NCBI GenBank assembly: GCA_016939335.1
Contig: JAFGHC010000003.1
Span: 1 to 45,604 of the forward strand
Length of the DNA stretch: 45,604 bases
From: Candidatus Saganbacteria bacterium
GTDB lineage: Bacteria; Margulisbacteria; WOR-1; O2-12-FULL-45-9; XYB2-FULL-48-7
Direction: 5' to 3'
The notes beneath the pieces are model-generated. The model ran no database searches. It had not been told where the DNA came from and saw nothing but the letters and a program-made list of their open reading frames with translations. Each line of letters begins with the position of its first letter. Positions within the stretch are counted from its first letter, which is position 1. A program made the translations under genes and the position numbers. Below are positions 7,424 through 15,455 of this stretch, one piece after another.

Positions 7424-8985
7424 TTCCCCCCGCTCAATTTCAAAAGTTTGTCCGCGTCGGAATGACCGGGATTGACCTTCAGTGTTTCCCGCCAGAGGAG
7501 CCGCGCCTGGGCCAGGCGCCCCTGCTTCGCGTAAAGCAAGCCCAGGTTAAAGAGCGCGTTGTCGTAGCGGGGATTGAGCCGGAGCTCCCGGACAAACTCA
7601 TCCTCGGCTATTTTGAATTCGCCCCGGTTCATATAAATCAGGCCGAGATTATTGTGGACCATCGGCTCGGCCGGGTTGAGCATGATCGTCCGGTAATATT
7701 CCCGCCTCGCCCGAGCAAGGTCCCCGGCCAGATGATACATCGCTCCCAGATTGCGGTGCGCCAGCGGATGGTGGGGCGAAGCCGCCGCCGCTGCCTCCCA
7801 GAAACTCAAACGGTCGTGAAAAACGTCCAGATGCACGAATGTCAGCAGCGCAAAGACGGCAATGACCGCCCCGGCGGCGGCCGGAAAATTTTTCCGCCCG
7901 GCCCAGCCTCCGGCCCCCTCCAGCAGGACGATAATTACCCCGATCAGCGGCAGATAGAGGCGGTGTTCGTAAAGCGCGACGCCGTTGAACAACGCCGGAT
8001 CGGAAAAGACCAGGGCCGGCATTAAAAATAAAATAAACCAGAGCAGGCCGAAGGCCAGCGGGCCGTAACGTTTCTCCCGGCTGACGAAGAGCAGCGTCCC
8101 GACCAGGCAGAGCGCCAGCCAGCCCCAGAGGAGCGGCGAATCGCGCAGCGTCGGCAAAGGCGAGAGGTTAAAAGGGAGGATGACCTTGCCAAAATAAAGC
8201 AGGTAGGCGGCCGGATTCAAAAGCGACCCGGCCAGCCCATCGGCCGCCAGCAGCGCCGGGCCGGCGACGACCGTCCGCCGGACAAGCAGCCAGAGACAAA
8301 TGACCGTCAGATAGCCGCCGACCGGCCAGAGCAGAACGCGCGGCGGCTGTTTGGCCCGGCCGGCGGCCAACCAGAAATAAAGCGGGCAGATCAAGAGGAG
8401 GACCAGCGCTATTTCCTTGGTCAGCAGGGCGAGCGTGAAAAAGACGAGGTGCCAAAAAAGCGGCCAAAACCGGCCGCTGCGCGCGTAATCGAGAAAAAAG
8501 ATCAGCGCCGCCAGCACCAGAACGGTCAGCCAAACATCGATGCCGCCCGGGATCCAGGCGACGGCCGAAGCCAGCGCCGGCGCCACGGCAAAAAAAAGCG
8601 CCCCGAGCAAAGCGAGCGTCCGCTCGTAGCCGAGCCGGCCAAGGAAGACAAAAAGCAGGCAGGCGGCCAAAAGATGCAGTAGCAGGTTGGTCAGATGATA
8701 GATGCCGGGGGCCTGGCCGCCGATCTGGGCGGCCAGGATCTGCGGCCAGGGCGACAGGGGCCGGTAAAAAAGGCCGAAGTCGGGCACCAGTACCTGCCGG
8801 AAGGAGAGGAGAAGGTTGAGGGGATTTTTCAGGACGGCAAAATTATCGATGAGGAGGACATTGTCGTCCAGGAACGTCAGCCCGAAAAATAAGGTCTTAA
8901 AATAGACCAGCGCGCCGAGCCCGGCGATCAAAAGAAAAGGCCACGCCGCTTTCAGTCGCGCCAGCCATTCTGCCCTACCGTTCAT
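7420..8985 (-). CDS. Polytopic GT-C-like membrane protein with C-terminal TPRs
   Basis: 521 aa. Around ten hydrophobic segments span residues 15-400, followed by three TPR units (about 405-510) with consensus such as NLGLIYMNRGEFKIAEDEF. The first extracytoplasmic loop has the acidic pair FLDDN, followed by FYRPLS and HLTNLLLHLLA; this layout matches the TMTC/PMT-like GT-C glycosyltransferases with TPR tails found across bacteria. Probably transfers a sugar from a polyprenyl-phosphate donor outside the membrane, but donor and acceptor cannot be read from the sequence. It overlaps rdgB by 4 bp and purD by 11 bp. A second gene of the same architecture is at 26892-28268. Confidence 0.75.
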   Translation of the reverse strand: MNGRAEWLARLKAAWPFLLIAGLGALVYFKTLFFGLTFLDDNVLLIDNFAVLKNPLNLLLSFRQVLVPDFGLFYRPLSPWPQILAAQIGGQAPGIYHLTNLLLHLLAACLLFVFLGRLGYERTLALLGALFFAVAPALASAVAWIPGGIDVWLTVLVLAALIFFLDYARSGRFWPLFWHLVFFTLALLTKEIALVLLLICPLYFWLAAGRAKQPPRVLLWPVGGYLTVICLWLLVRRTVVAGPALLAADGLAGSLLNPAAYLLYFGKVILPFNLSPLPTLRDSPLLWGWLALCLVGTLLFVSREKRYGPLAFGLLWFILFLMPALVFSDPALFNGVALYEHRLYLPLIGVIIVLLEGAGGWAGRKNFPAAAGAVIAVFALLTFVHLDVFHDRLSFWEAAAAASPHHPLAHRNLGAMYHLAGDLARARREYYRTIMLNPAEPMVHNNLGLIYMNRGEFKIAEDEFVRELRLNPRYDNALFNLGLLYAKQGRLAQARLLWRETLKVNPGHSDADKLLKLSGGK

Positions 8986-10270
8986 ATTTAAGCGCTTTCT
9001 TGCCGATATCGCGGCGGTACTGCATCCCTTTGAAGCTGATCAAGCCGACCGCCCGGTAAGCTTTGTCGATCGCGAACTTGATCGTCTCTCCCAGCGCCGT
9101 CACTCCCAGAACACGTCCGCCGGCCGTCACTACCCGACCCTTGACCCTTGACCCTTGACCCTCAAATTTCGTCCCCGCGTGAAATACCACGACATCATCC
9201 AATTGATCGGTCCTCTCCAGCCCCTCGACCGGCGCGCCGGTTTCGTGCTTGCCCGGATAGCCGCCGGCGGCCAGCACGACGCAGACCGCCGCCCGCCTGT
9301 CCCATTCGATCAACCGGTCGTCCAATTTTCCGTCGATCACCGCCTCAAAGATCGGGACGAGGTCGCTCTTCATCCGCATCAGGATCGGCTGGGTCTCGGG
9401 ATCGCCGAAGCGGGCGTTGAACTCCAGCACCTTGGGCCCCGCTTTGGTCACCATCACGCCGGCGTAAAGCACTCCCTTGTAAACGATCCCTTCCTGGCGC
9501 AGGCCGGCCACGAAAGGTTTTAATATTTCGACCGTGATCTGCTCCATCAGCCGGTCGGTGACGACCGGCGCCGGCGAGTAGGCCCCCATGCCGCCGGTGT
9601 TCGGGCCCGCGTCGCGGTCAAAGATCCGCTTATGGTCCTGCGCTGAAGCAAGCGGCACGATCGAACGGCCGTCGGTCAGGGCGATAATGGAAGCTTCCTC
9701 GCCGGCCAGGCATTCTTCGATCACCACTTTTTCCCCGGCGGCGCCGAACTCTTTCTTTTCCATGATCAGCTTGACCGCGGCCACGGCTTCGTTTTTTGTC
9801 TGCGCGACGATCACGCCTTTGCCCGCGGCCAGGCCGTCGGCCTTGACCACGATCGGCGCCCCCATTTCATTAATATAGGCGACGGCGTCGGAAGCCCGGT
9901 CAAAAATACCGGCCTGGGCGGTCGGGATGCCGTATTTGGCCATGATCTCTTTGGCAAAGACCTTGCTTCCTTCGATCCGCGCCGCCGCCCGCCTCGGCCC
10001 GAAAACCCGCAGTCCATTCTCCTCGAAGAGATCAACGATTCCGGCGCAGAGCGGCGCTTCGGGGCCGACCACCGTCAGATCGATCTTCTTCTCCCCGGCA
10101 AACTCAAGCAAATCCTTGAGGTCGTCCGCCTTGAACGGCACATTTCCCGCCAGGGCGGCCGTGCCGGCGTTGCCCGGCGCGCAATAAAGCTTGTCGACAA
10201 GCGGGCTCTGCGCGATCTTCCAGGCCAGGGCGTGCTCGCGCCCGCCGGAACCGACGACCAGGACTTTCAT
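8975..10270 (-). CDS. purD: Phosphoribosylamine-glycine ligase
   Basis: 431 aa from ATG 10270, preceded by GAGGGAG; the track start is a GTG four codons upstream and too close to that SD. GAR synthetase joins glycine to phosphoribosylamine in purine synthesis. Seen: VVGSGGREHALAWK at the N-terminus, GPEAPLCAGIVD, the ATP-grasp segment VVKADGLAAGKGV and FNARFGDPETQ, then C-terminal GGRVLGVTALG. Odd: in the loop after FHAGTKF the residues EGQGSRVKG are encoded by three exact heptamers (TTGACCC), making the loop several residues longer than in E. coli PurD. No other purine genes are in the window. Confidence 0.95.
   Translation of the reverse strand: MKVLVVGSGGREHALAWKIAQSPLVDKLYCAPGNAGTAALAGNVPFKADDLKDLLEFAGEKKIDLTVVGPEAPLCAGIVDLFEENGLRVFGPRRAAARIEGSKVFAKEIMAKYGIPTAQAGIFDRASDAVAYINEMGAPIVVKADGLAAGKGVIVAQTKNEAVAAVKLIMEKKEFGAAGEKVVIEECLAGEEASIIALTDGRSIVPLASAQDHKRIFDRDAGPNTGGMGAYSPAPVVTDRLMEQITVEILKPFVAGLRQEGIVYKGVLYAGVMVTKAGPKVLEFNARFGDPETQPILMRMKSDLVPIFEAVIDGKLDDRLIEWDRRAAVCVVLAAGGYPGKHETGAPVEGLERTDQLDDVVVFHAGTKFEGQGSRVKGRVVTAGGRVLGVTALGETIKFAIDKAYRAVGLISFKGMQYRRDIGKKALKYER
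9133..9162. repeat. TTGACCC heptamer repeat inside purD
   Basis: Three exact tandem TTGACCC units plus a flanking partial unit. The minus strand reads GQGSRVKG in PurD, the cyclic heptapeptide RVKGQGS that this unit encodes in any frame. Confidence 0.85.
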
Positions 10271-10296
10271 ATTATTAGTCACTCCCTCATTTGAAA

Positions 10297-10317
10297 TTGG
10301 TCATTGGTCATTGGTCA
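10297..10317. repeat. TTGGTCA heptamer repeat at the recJ 3' end
   Basis: Three perfect tandem copies of TTGGTCA. The minus-strand unit TGACCAA supplies the last codons (NDQ) and the TGA stop of recJ at 10308, and fills the gap before purD. Confidence 0.8.
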
Positions 10318-12020
10318 TTACTTTCTCTTATGTCAATAAGAGAAAGTTGGGCCGTTTCAAAGCCGTTCCATTCATTGCACTCCAGATTGAAAACAATATC
10401 ATAATAATTCCCCGCACTTAAGTGTGGGGAATTATTCCCACTTAACCCCAGCCCAAAACCAATGGCCTCCAGATTGATCCCCTCTTTGCTGAACCAGGCC
10501 TTGAGGTGCTTGCCGTCCTTCCCCACTTTTTTATAATCCGCCAAAGTCAGCCCTTTGATCATGAAGGCCGGGGCGGGATTCCCTTCGCCGTGCGGCGCCA
10601 GGACCTCGAGTTCCTTGACCAGGCCGAGAGTGATCCGGGCGGGTTCGAGCTGCGCGTCGACTTCCAGCCGGGGGGCCAGGTCGGCCGGGTCGATCCGCTC
10701 CGCGACTTCGGCCTTGAGCCGGGCCCGCAGTTCGGGGATCTTGTCCGCCGCGATCTCAAAACCGGCCGCTCCCTCATGGCCGCCGAAATCAATGAAGAGG
10801 TCGCGGCAGGCCTCCAGCAGGGAAAAAATGTTCAGGCCGTCAACCGACCGGGCCGAACCCCGCCCCACCCCGCCATTGACGCCGACCAGCACGGCCGGCC
10901 GGCTGAAGGCGTCGACGACCTGGGAAGCGACGATCCCGATCACCCCGGGGTGCCAGTTCTCGCCCGAGAGAAAGATCAATTTATTCTCCTTGAGATAAGC
11001 TTCGTCAAGCGCCGCGAACACTTCCGCTCTGATCAGGCCGCCGATCTCCTGCCGCCGCGCGTTGATCTGCCCTAGTTCGCGGGCCAGCTCGCCGGAGCGG
11101 CGGGGATCGTCGGAGAGGAGCAGTTCGACCGACTTGCCGGCGTGTTCCAGCCGTCCGGCGGCGTTGAGGCGCGGCGCCAGGCCGAAATAAATATGGTTGA
11201 CCGAGATCCTGCCGGAGAGCGAGGCGGCCTCGGCCAGGTGCTTGAGCCCCAGCCGCTTGCGCTGGTCGATCAGGCTCAGCCCGCTGACCGCCAGGACCCG
11301 GTTCTCCCCGAGCAGCGGCACCACGTCGGCGATCGTGCCGAGCGCGGCCAAATCGAGCAGCGAAGTCAAGAAATCGCTCTCTCTGATCCCCGCCAGCCGG
11401 AAGAGCGCCCAGGCGAACTTGAAAGCGACGCCGGCGCCCGAAAGCTGTTTGGAAGGATGCGGGCCGCCGATCAATTTGGGATTGACGACGGCGAGGGCCG
11501 GCGGCAGGCGCTCCGGCAGATTGTGGTGGTCGGTCACGACCACTTCGAGTCCCAGCCGGGCGGCCGTCTCGATCTCGGCCGTGTTCGAGACGCCGCAATC
11601 GACCGTCACGATCAGTTTGGTCCCCGCGGCGGCGATCTTGCCGACCGCCTCTTGCGACAGGCCGTAGCCCTCGCCGTAGCGGTGCGGGATGTAATAATCG
11701 GTCTCGAGCCCCAGCGCCCGGAAAGCGCGGACCAGGAGCGCGGTCGCCGTCACCCCGTCGACGTCATAATCGCCGAAGACCGTCACCCGCTCGCCCCGGT
11801 CGCGCGCGGCCAGCAGCCGCCGCGCCGCCGGCCCGATATTCGGTATTTCGAACGGGTCGCGCAGGCTGGCCAGGCGCGGCCGCAAGAATTCCTCCGCCTG
11901 CCCCCGCTCCGCCAGGCCGCGGTTGATGACGATCTGCGCCGTCAGAGGGGAGATCGCGAGCGCGCTGGCCAGTTCAGCGGCCGCCGCCGCCCGTTCTGGA
12001 TAAAGACGCCAGTTTTTCAT
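10308..12020 (-). CDS. recJ: Single-stranded-DNA-specific exonuclease RecJ
   Basis: 570 aa, the standard core length. A 5'-3' ssDNA exonuclease for recombination and mismatch repair. DHH-family motifs are visible: TVFGDYDVDG near residues 77-86, DCGVSNTAEI, VTDHHN near 160-165, LDLAALGTIADVVPL, and in the DHHA1 domain the GGHEGAAGF motif near 408 and RGSARS. A C-terminal OB-like segment follows. The start overlaps the upstream YfhO-like stop by ATGA. The stop codon lies inside a TTGGTCA repeat, so the C-terminal residues may be recent. Function confident. Confidence 0.95.
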   Translation of the reverse strand: MKNWRLYPERAAAAAELASALAISPLTAQIVINRGLAERGQAEEFLRPRLASLRDPFEIPNIGPAARRLLAARDRGERVTVFGDYDVDGVTATALLVRAFRALGLETDYYIPHRYGEGYGLSQEAVGKIAAAGTKLIVTVDCGVSNTAEIETAARLGLEVVVTDHHNLPERLPPALAVVNPKLIGGPHPSKQLSGAGVAFKFAWALFRLAGIRESDFLTSLLDLAALGTIADVVPLLGENRVLAVSGLSLIDQRKRLGLKHLAEAASLSGRISVNHIYFGLAPRLNAAGRLEHAGKSVELLLSDDPRRSGELARELGQINARRQEIGGLIRAEVFAALDEAYLKENKLIFLSGENWHPGVIGIVASQVVDAFSRPAVLVGVNGGVGRGSARSVDGLNIFSLLEACRDLFIDFGGHEGAAGFEIAADKIPELRARLKAEVAERIDPADLAPRLEVDAQLEPARITLGLVKELEVLAPHGEGNPAPAFMIKGLTLADYKKVGKDGKHLKAWFSKEGINLEAIGFGLGLSGNNSPHLSAGNYYDIVFNLECNEWNGFETAQLSLIDIRESNDQ

Positions 12021-14344
12021 TTGAATTTATTCATCTGATTATAGACAATCAGCGCGGAAAATGCCACGATCAGGCCGGCCCAGGCGAGCAGGCTGACCGC
12101 CGCCCCCAGCTTGAAGATCGGCGGATCGTAAACGAATTTGACTTCGCGAAAGCCGGGCGGCACCGGCACCGCCCGGAACATAAAATCGGCCCGGTAGACC
12201 GGCGCCGGGCGGCCGTCAACGTATGCGCGCCAGCCGGGATAATACCATTCGCTGGTGAACCAGAACCCGCCGGGGCTGTCGACTTTTTCCTCGAGCACCA
12301 CCGCCCGCCGCGGCTCGAAGCCCGGGCGGAAGATCGCGTCCAGCGCGGCGGACTGGCTGGCCACCGTCACGGCCGCCGGGACAAAAAAGCCGCGCGGCAG
12401 CACCCGTTCGTTCCGGTAAAGGCGGAACTCGCCCCCCTTCAGCTCGTCGCGCCGCCGGGTCAGCAGGCGGAAGCCGCGCCGGGGAAATTCGCCGCCGGTG
12501 ATCAGATATTTGACGTTGAGCAGATCAAGCACGCGCACCCCGGCCAGCGAATCAAGGCCCCAGAGCCGCTTTAACAACCGTTCCTGATCGCCCCCCAGGA
12601 TCGATTCATAACCGCTGGCGTCGGCCAAACGATAAAGCATCCCCTGGTTAGCCGTCAGCCGGTCGCGCGCGAATTCGAGCGAGCGGCCGTAGTCGCGGTA
12701 TTCGCCGCTCAATTCAAAATGCGAGCTGCGGAAAATATCAGGCGAGGCCAGGAAACGAAAAACGCTCCGATCGGCCTGCAGCAGCTTGATGTTCTGCGGC
12801 ACCCGCCGGCGGTATTCCTCCGCTTTAAGCGACAGGCTGACCCCGGCGTTGGCCGTGTAAAGGTCGGCGGCGGCCAGCGCCACCAGGCCGGCCGCGAACA
12901 GGCGGCGGGGCAGCCGCCGGAAACAATAGAGGGCCAGCCAGCCGCAAAACAAGGCGAGCAAAAAGACCAGCACTCCCAGATTGGCGACGTCGCGCGGCAC
13001 CGTCACCATCATCACGCTGCGCCCCAATCCCTGTTTGAAGTCCGCGTCAAAAAGCGGGGCCAGCAACCGGAGCGCCGCCGCCGGATTGAAAGACAAGAAA
13101 ACGTAAAGGGCGAACAGGACGGCCAGGCCGCCGCCGAGCCAAACGATCAGCCGCTTGAGCCGCGCGGGCTCCGCGCCGAGCGCGTCGATCCCCCGGCCGG
13201 CCAGCAGGGAAAGGACAAAGACCAGCAGGAAGAGGAACTTGGCCGGATAGCGCAAAAGGTTAAAGCCGGGGACGAGCTTGTAAAGCCAGAAATAGAGCGG
13301 CAGCGGCGCGTGGCTGCCTAAAATTATGAGCAGCAAGACGGCCAGCGCAAGCAGCAGCCAGCGGGTGTGCCGGCCGCGGTCGAACAGCAGCCCGCAGCAG
13401 GCAAGGCCGGCCGGCACCGCTCCCAGGTAAGGGAGCTTGAGCCAGCTCATCGAGACATAGGGATATTCGGACAGGGCGAAAAAATAAGGGTAGACCAGCT
13501 CGAGCAATTCCCTCGGCCGCAGGGAAAAGAACCCGGCCTGGGCAAAGCTGATGCCGCCGCTGCGCGACGAATGCGCCAGCAGCTCCAAAAAGGGGAAAAG
13601 CTGCGCAGCGGTCAGCGCGGCCGCTGCGGCGCAGGCCGCGGCCAGCAGCAGCACCCCCCGTCCGATCTCCCGCCAGCGCCCGTATTTAATGTAAGCCAGG
13701 TAGCCGAGCAGCAGCCAGCCGGTGCCGTAGAGGATGGTCGGTTCTCCCCCCAAAAACATGATGGCAAAAAGGAGCGACAGGGAAATCAGGGAAGAGCAAG
13801 GATTAGCAAGTATACTATTTGTCCCTGCTCCTCCCTGCTCATCCTTGTCAATCCCTGTCACTCCCAGAAGCCTGTTCCAGGCCAACATGATCAGAGGGAG
13901 CCAGATGACCGAAGCCAGCGTCGTCGGCATATGCAGGACCGAGATCAGGTAGCCGGAAAAAGCGAATGTCAGCCCGGCGCCGGCGGCCGCCAGCGGCGAG
14001 AGTTTGAATTCGCGCCCGAGCAAATACATGAAAAATGCCCCGAGCGGAAAATGAACGATGATAAACCAGCTAAAAGCACGGTCAAAAGGGAATAAAAAAT
14101 AAAAGAGGGACAGAGGATAGAAGAGCCCGGTCTGGAGCGTGGCCAAAAAGGGGAAGCCGAGCTGGAGATAGGGATTCCAGAGCGGGATGCTTCCCTGACG
14201 GACCGACTCCGTCATCAGCCAGCGATAGGGGTAAAAATAAAAGGTCAGGTCGCTGAAGCAGAAAAGATAATTGCAAAACAACTCTTGCCAGAACCAGAGG
14301 GCGGCCAGCGCCAAAAAACCGGCCAGGACCAAGATCTTTTTCAT
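12017..14344 (-). CDS. YfhO-like polytopic membrane protein
   Basis: 775 aa. Twelve or more hydrophobic segments, then a soluble domain of about 200 residues and a final transmembrane segment. The N-terminal block DLTFYFYPYRWL, followed by GSIPLWNPYLQLGFPFLATLQTG, is the hallmark of the YfhO family (PF09586), GT-C-like proteins linked in Firmicutes to glycosylation of lipoteichoic acid and related polymers. The substrate here is unknown. An extended -10 box ends only 8 nt before the ATG, leaving no room for an SD, so the mRNA is probably leaderless. First gene of the YfhO-recJ-purD-TPR-rdgB operon. Confidence 0.75.
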   Translation of the reverse strand: MKKILVLAGFLALAALWFWQELFCNYLFCFSDLTFYFYPYRWLMTESVRQGSIPLWNPYLQLGFPFLATLQTGLFYPLSLFYFLFPFDRAFSWFIIVHFPLGAFFMYLLGREFKLSPLAAAGAGLTFAFSGYLISVLHMPTTLASVIWLPLIMLAWNRLLGVTGIDKDEQGGAGTNSILANPCSSLISLSLLFAIMFLGGEPTILYGTGWLLLGYLAYIKYGRWREIGRGVLLLAAACAAAAALTAAQLFPFLELLAHSSRSGGISFAQAGFFSLRPRELLELVYPYFFALSEYPYVSMSWLKLPYLGAVPAGLACCGLLFDRGRHTRWLLLALAVLLLIILGSHAPLPLYFWLYKLVPGFNLLRYPAKFLFLLVFVLSLLAGRGIDALGAEPARLKRLIVWLGGGLAVLFALYVFLSFNPAAALRLLAPLFDADFKQGLGRSVMMVTVPRDVANLGVLVFLLALFCGWLALYCFRRLPRRLFAAGLVALAAADLYTANAGVSLSLKAEEYRRRVPQNIKLLQADRSVFRFLASPDIFRSSHFELSGEYRDYGRSLEFARDRLTANQGMLYRLADASGYESILGGDQERLLKRLWGLDSLAGVRVLDLLNVKYLITGGEFPRRGFRLLTRRRDELKGGEFRLYRNERVLPRGFFVPAAVTVASQSAALDAIFRPGFEPRRAVVLEEKVDSPGGFWFTSEWYYPGWRAYVDGRPAPVYRADFMFRAVPVPPGFREVKFVYDPPIFKLGAAVSLLAWAGLIVAFSALIVYNQMNKFK

Positions 14345-14352
14345 GAAATATG

Positions 14353-14361
14353 ATTATAACA
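14353..14361 (-). promoter_or_regulatory. Extended -10 (TGTTATAAT) for the YfhO-like gene
   Basis: Minus strand TGTGTTATAAT with CATATTTC to the ATG. No good -35 is seen at the usual distance. Predicted start of transcription is 0-2 nt from the ATG. Confidence 0.5.
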
Positions 14362-14374
14362 CAATCCGTTTTAT

Positions 14375-14487
14375 CCGAGGCTGTCCGAAAACCAAACAAG
14401 CAACCTATATATGTTGTAGCGGCGACCTTTAGGTCGCCAGATATGGAGGTCTAAAGACCTCCTCTACCTGTTTTCGGACAGCCTCGG
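14375..14487. repeat. Nested inverted-repeat element
   Basis: A perfect 18-bp inverted repeat (CCGAGGCTGTCCGAAAAC at 14375-14392 and its complement at 14470-14487) encloses the palindromic element at 14416-14467. The whole lies in the gap between the pilin terminator and the YfhO-like gene. No ORF or transposase is inside. Confidence 0.85.
14416..14467. repeat. Sibling of the ygiQ palindromic element
   Basis: Begins GTAGCGGCGACCTTTAGGTCGCC, identical to one arm of the element at 1288-1340 read on the minus strand, then GGAGGTCTAAAGACCTCC and a degenerate end CTCTAC. Same two-hairpin layout, with one terminal arm mutated. Confidence 0.85.
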
Positions 14488-14521
14488 GGGGCAGGTTCAC
14501 GCCAGCGGGTGAGGATAACAC

Positions 14522-14553
14522 AACGGGGGCCTGGTCGAAACCAGGCCCCCGTT
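14522..14553 (-). terminator. Strong hairpin after prepilin 1
   Basis: Perfect 13-bp stem AACGGGGGCCTGG/CCAGGCCCCCGTT with loop TCGAAA, 15 nt past the pilin stop. On the minus strand the following tract is GTGTTATCC, poor in T, so it may act as a terminator or a 3'-end stabiliser. Confidence 0.7.
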
Positions 14554-14568
14554 AAAAGGAACCACTAA

Positions 14569-14943
14569 TTAGTAGCTTGTGTAGGATGAATTATTAATCC
14601 ACACCTTGCCCGTGGTCGAGTCGTAAACCCAGCCGGAGCCAACGCCCGTCGGCGCGCTCGAAGAGTAAGTGACCGAGTTACTGTTGCTGTAAGGTTCCGT
14701 CGGAACATTATTATCGGCAAACATATCAGAGATCAAAGACGAAGGCCAGCCGGCGCTGCCATAGGCCGCGTTGCTGGCATACGTAATCGCCAGCGCCGAG
14801 CGGATGCCCCCGAGCGATCCCTTGGCCGCGCTTTCCCGCGCCTTGCCCGACAAATCGATGAACCGGGGCAGCGCCGTCGCCGCCAGGATCCCCAGGATGA
14901 CGATCACCATGACCAACTCGATCAAGGTAAAACCACGCTTCAT
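14569..14943 (-). CDS. Type IV prepilin / pseudopilin, copy 1
   Basis: 124 aa. Class III signal MKRG|FTLIELVMVIVILGIL with Phe at +1 and Glu at +5, followed by the hydrophobic N-terminal helix ending LPRFIDLSGKARESA. The globular domain is Ser/Asn/Tyr-rich and ends GWVYDSTTGKVWINNS, as in MSHA/GspG-like pilins. A good SD (GAGGGGGTG) precedes the ATG. Processed by a prepilin peptidase not seen in the window and assembled by the upstream PilB/PilC. Tandem paralogue of 15037-15411 with nearly identical first 35 residues. Major pilin and pseudopilin cannot be told apart from sequence alone. Confidence 0.9.
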   Translation of the reverse strand: MKRGFTLIELVMVIVILGILAATALPRFIDLSGKARESAAKGSLGGIRSALAITYASNAAYGSAGWPSSLISDMFADNNVPTEPYSNSNSVTYSSSAPTGVGSGWVYDSTTGKVWINNSSYTSY

Positions 14944-14976
14944 TTTTCACCCCCTCTTCGCTTGCTCAAATAAGCA

Positions 14977-15013
14977 ACCTAAAACAAAAGGCCCCGGTTT
15001 TAAGCAGGGCCTT
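14977..15013 (-). terminator. Intrinsic terminator after prepilin 2
   Basis: Stem AAGGCCC/GGGCCTT (14988-15013) followed on the minus strand by TTTTGTTTTAG. It separates the two tandem pilin genes, so copy 1 would depend on readthrough. Confidence 0.75.
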
Positions 15014-15036
15014 AAGTTATTACATCATAAAATACA

Positions 15037-15411
15037 TTAATAGGACGAATAGAGCGAATTGTTGATCCAGACCCTGCCCGTCGCTGAATCGTACAACCAG
15101 CCCGAACCGGCCGCGGTCGGCGCCGTAGAACCATACGCCACCGTATTGCTGTTGCTGTACGGCTCCATCGGGATCTGGTTGTCAGCAAAATAATCAGCCA
15201 GCAGGGTCGACGGCCAAACGGCATTGCCATAGGTCGCATTGCTGGCATACGTAATCGCCAGCGCCGCACGGATCCCGCCCAGCGCCCCTTTCGACGCGCT
15301 CTCGCGGGCCTTGGCGGACAGATCGACGAATCTGGGCAAAGCCGTGGCGGCCAGGATGCCCAGGATCACGATCACCATGACTAGCTCGATCAAAGTAAAA
15401 CCCCGTTTCAT
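15037..15411 (-). CDS. Type IV prepilin / pseudopilin, copy 2
   Basis: 124 aa, same length and layout as copy 1: MKRG|FTLIELVMVIVILGIL, then LPRFVDLSAKARESASKG and a divergent C-terminal domain ending GRVWINNSLYSSY. SD AAGGGGGGTG upstream. Transcribed before copy 1 and followed by its own intrinsic terminator, consistent with higher expression. Differences from copy 1 are concentrated in the exposed middle (for example DYFADNQIPMEPYSN against DMFADNNVPTEPYSN), suggesting either antigenic divergence or different roles in one filament. Confidence 0.9.
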   Translation of the reverse strand: MKRGFTLIELVMVIVILGILAATALPRFVDLSAKARESASKGALGGIRAALAITYASNATYGNAVWPSTLLADYFADNQIPMEPYSNSNTVAYGSTAPTAAGSGWLYDSATGRVWINNSLYSSY

Positions 15412-15433
15412 TTTTCACCCCCCTTGTATATTA

Positions 15434-15451
15434 TTATCACTGCCGTGATAA
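15434..15451. promoter_or_regulatory. Intergenic hairpin/operator before prepilin 2
   Basis: Perfect 7-bp inverted repeat TTATCAC-TGCC-GTGATAA in the 44-bp gap between the small membrane gene and prepilin 2. No T tract follows, so it is more likely an mRNA processing/stability hairpin or a protein site than a terminator. Confidence 0.4.
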
Positions 15452-15455
15452 ATAA

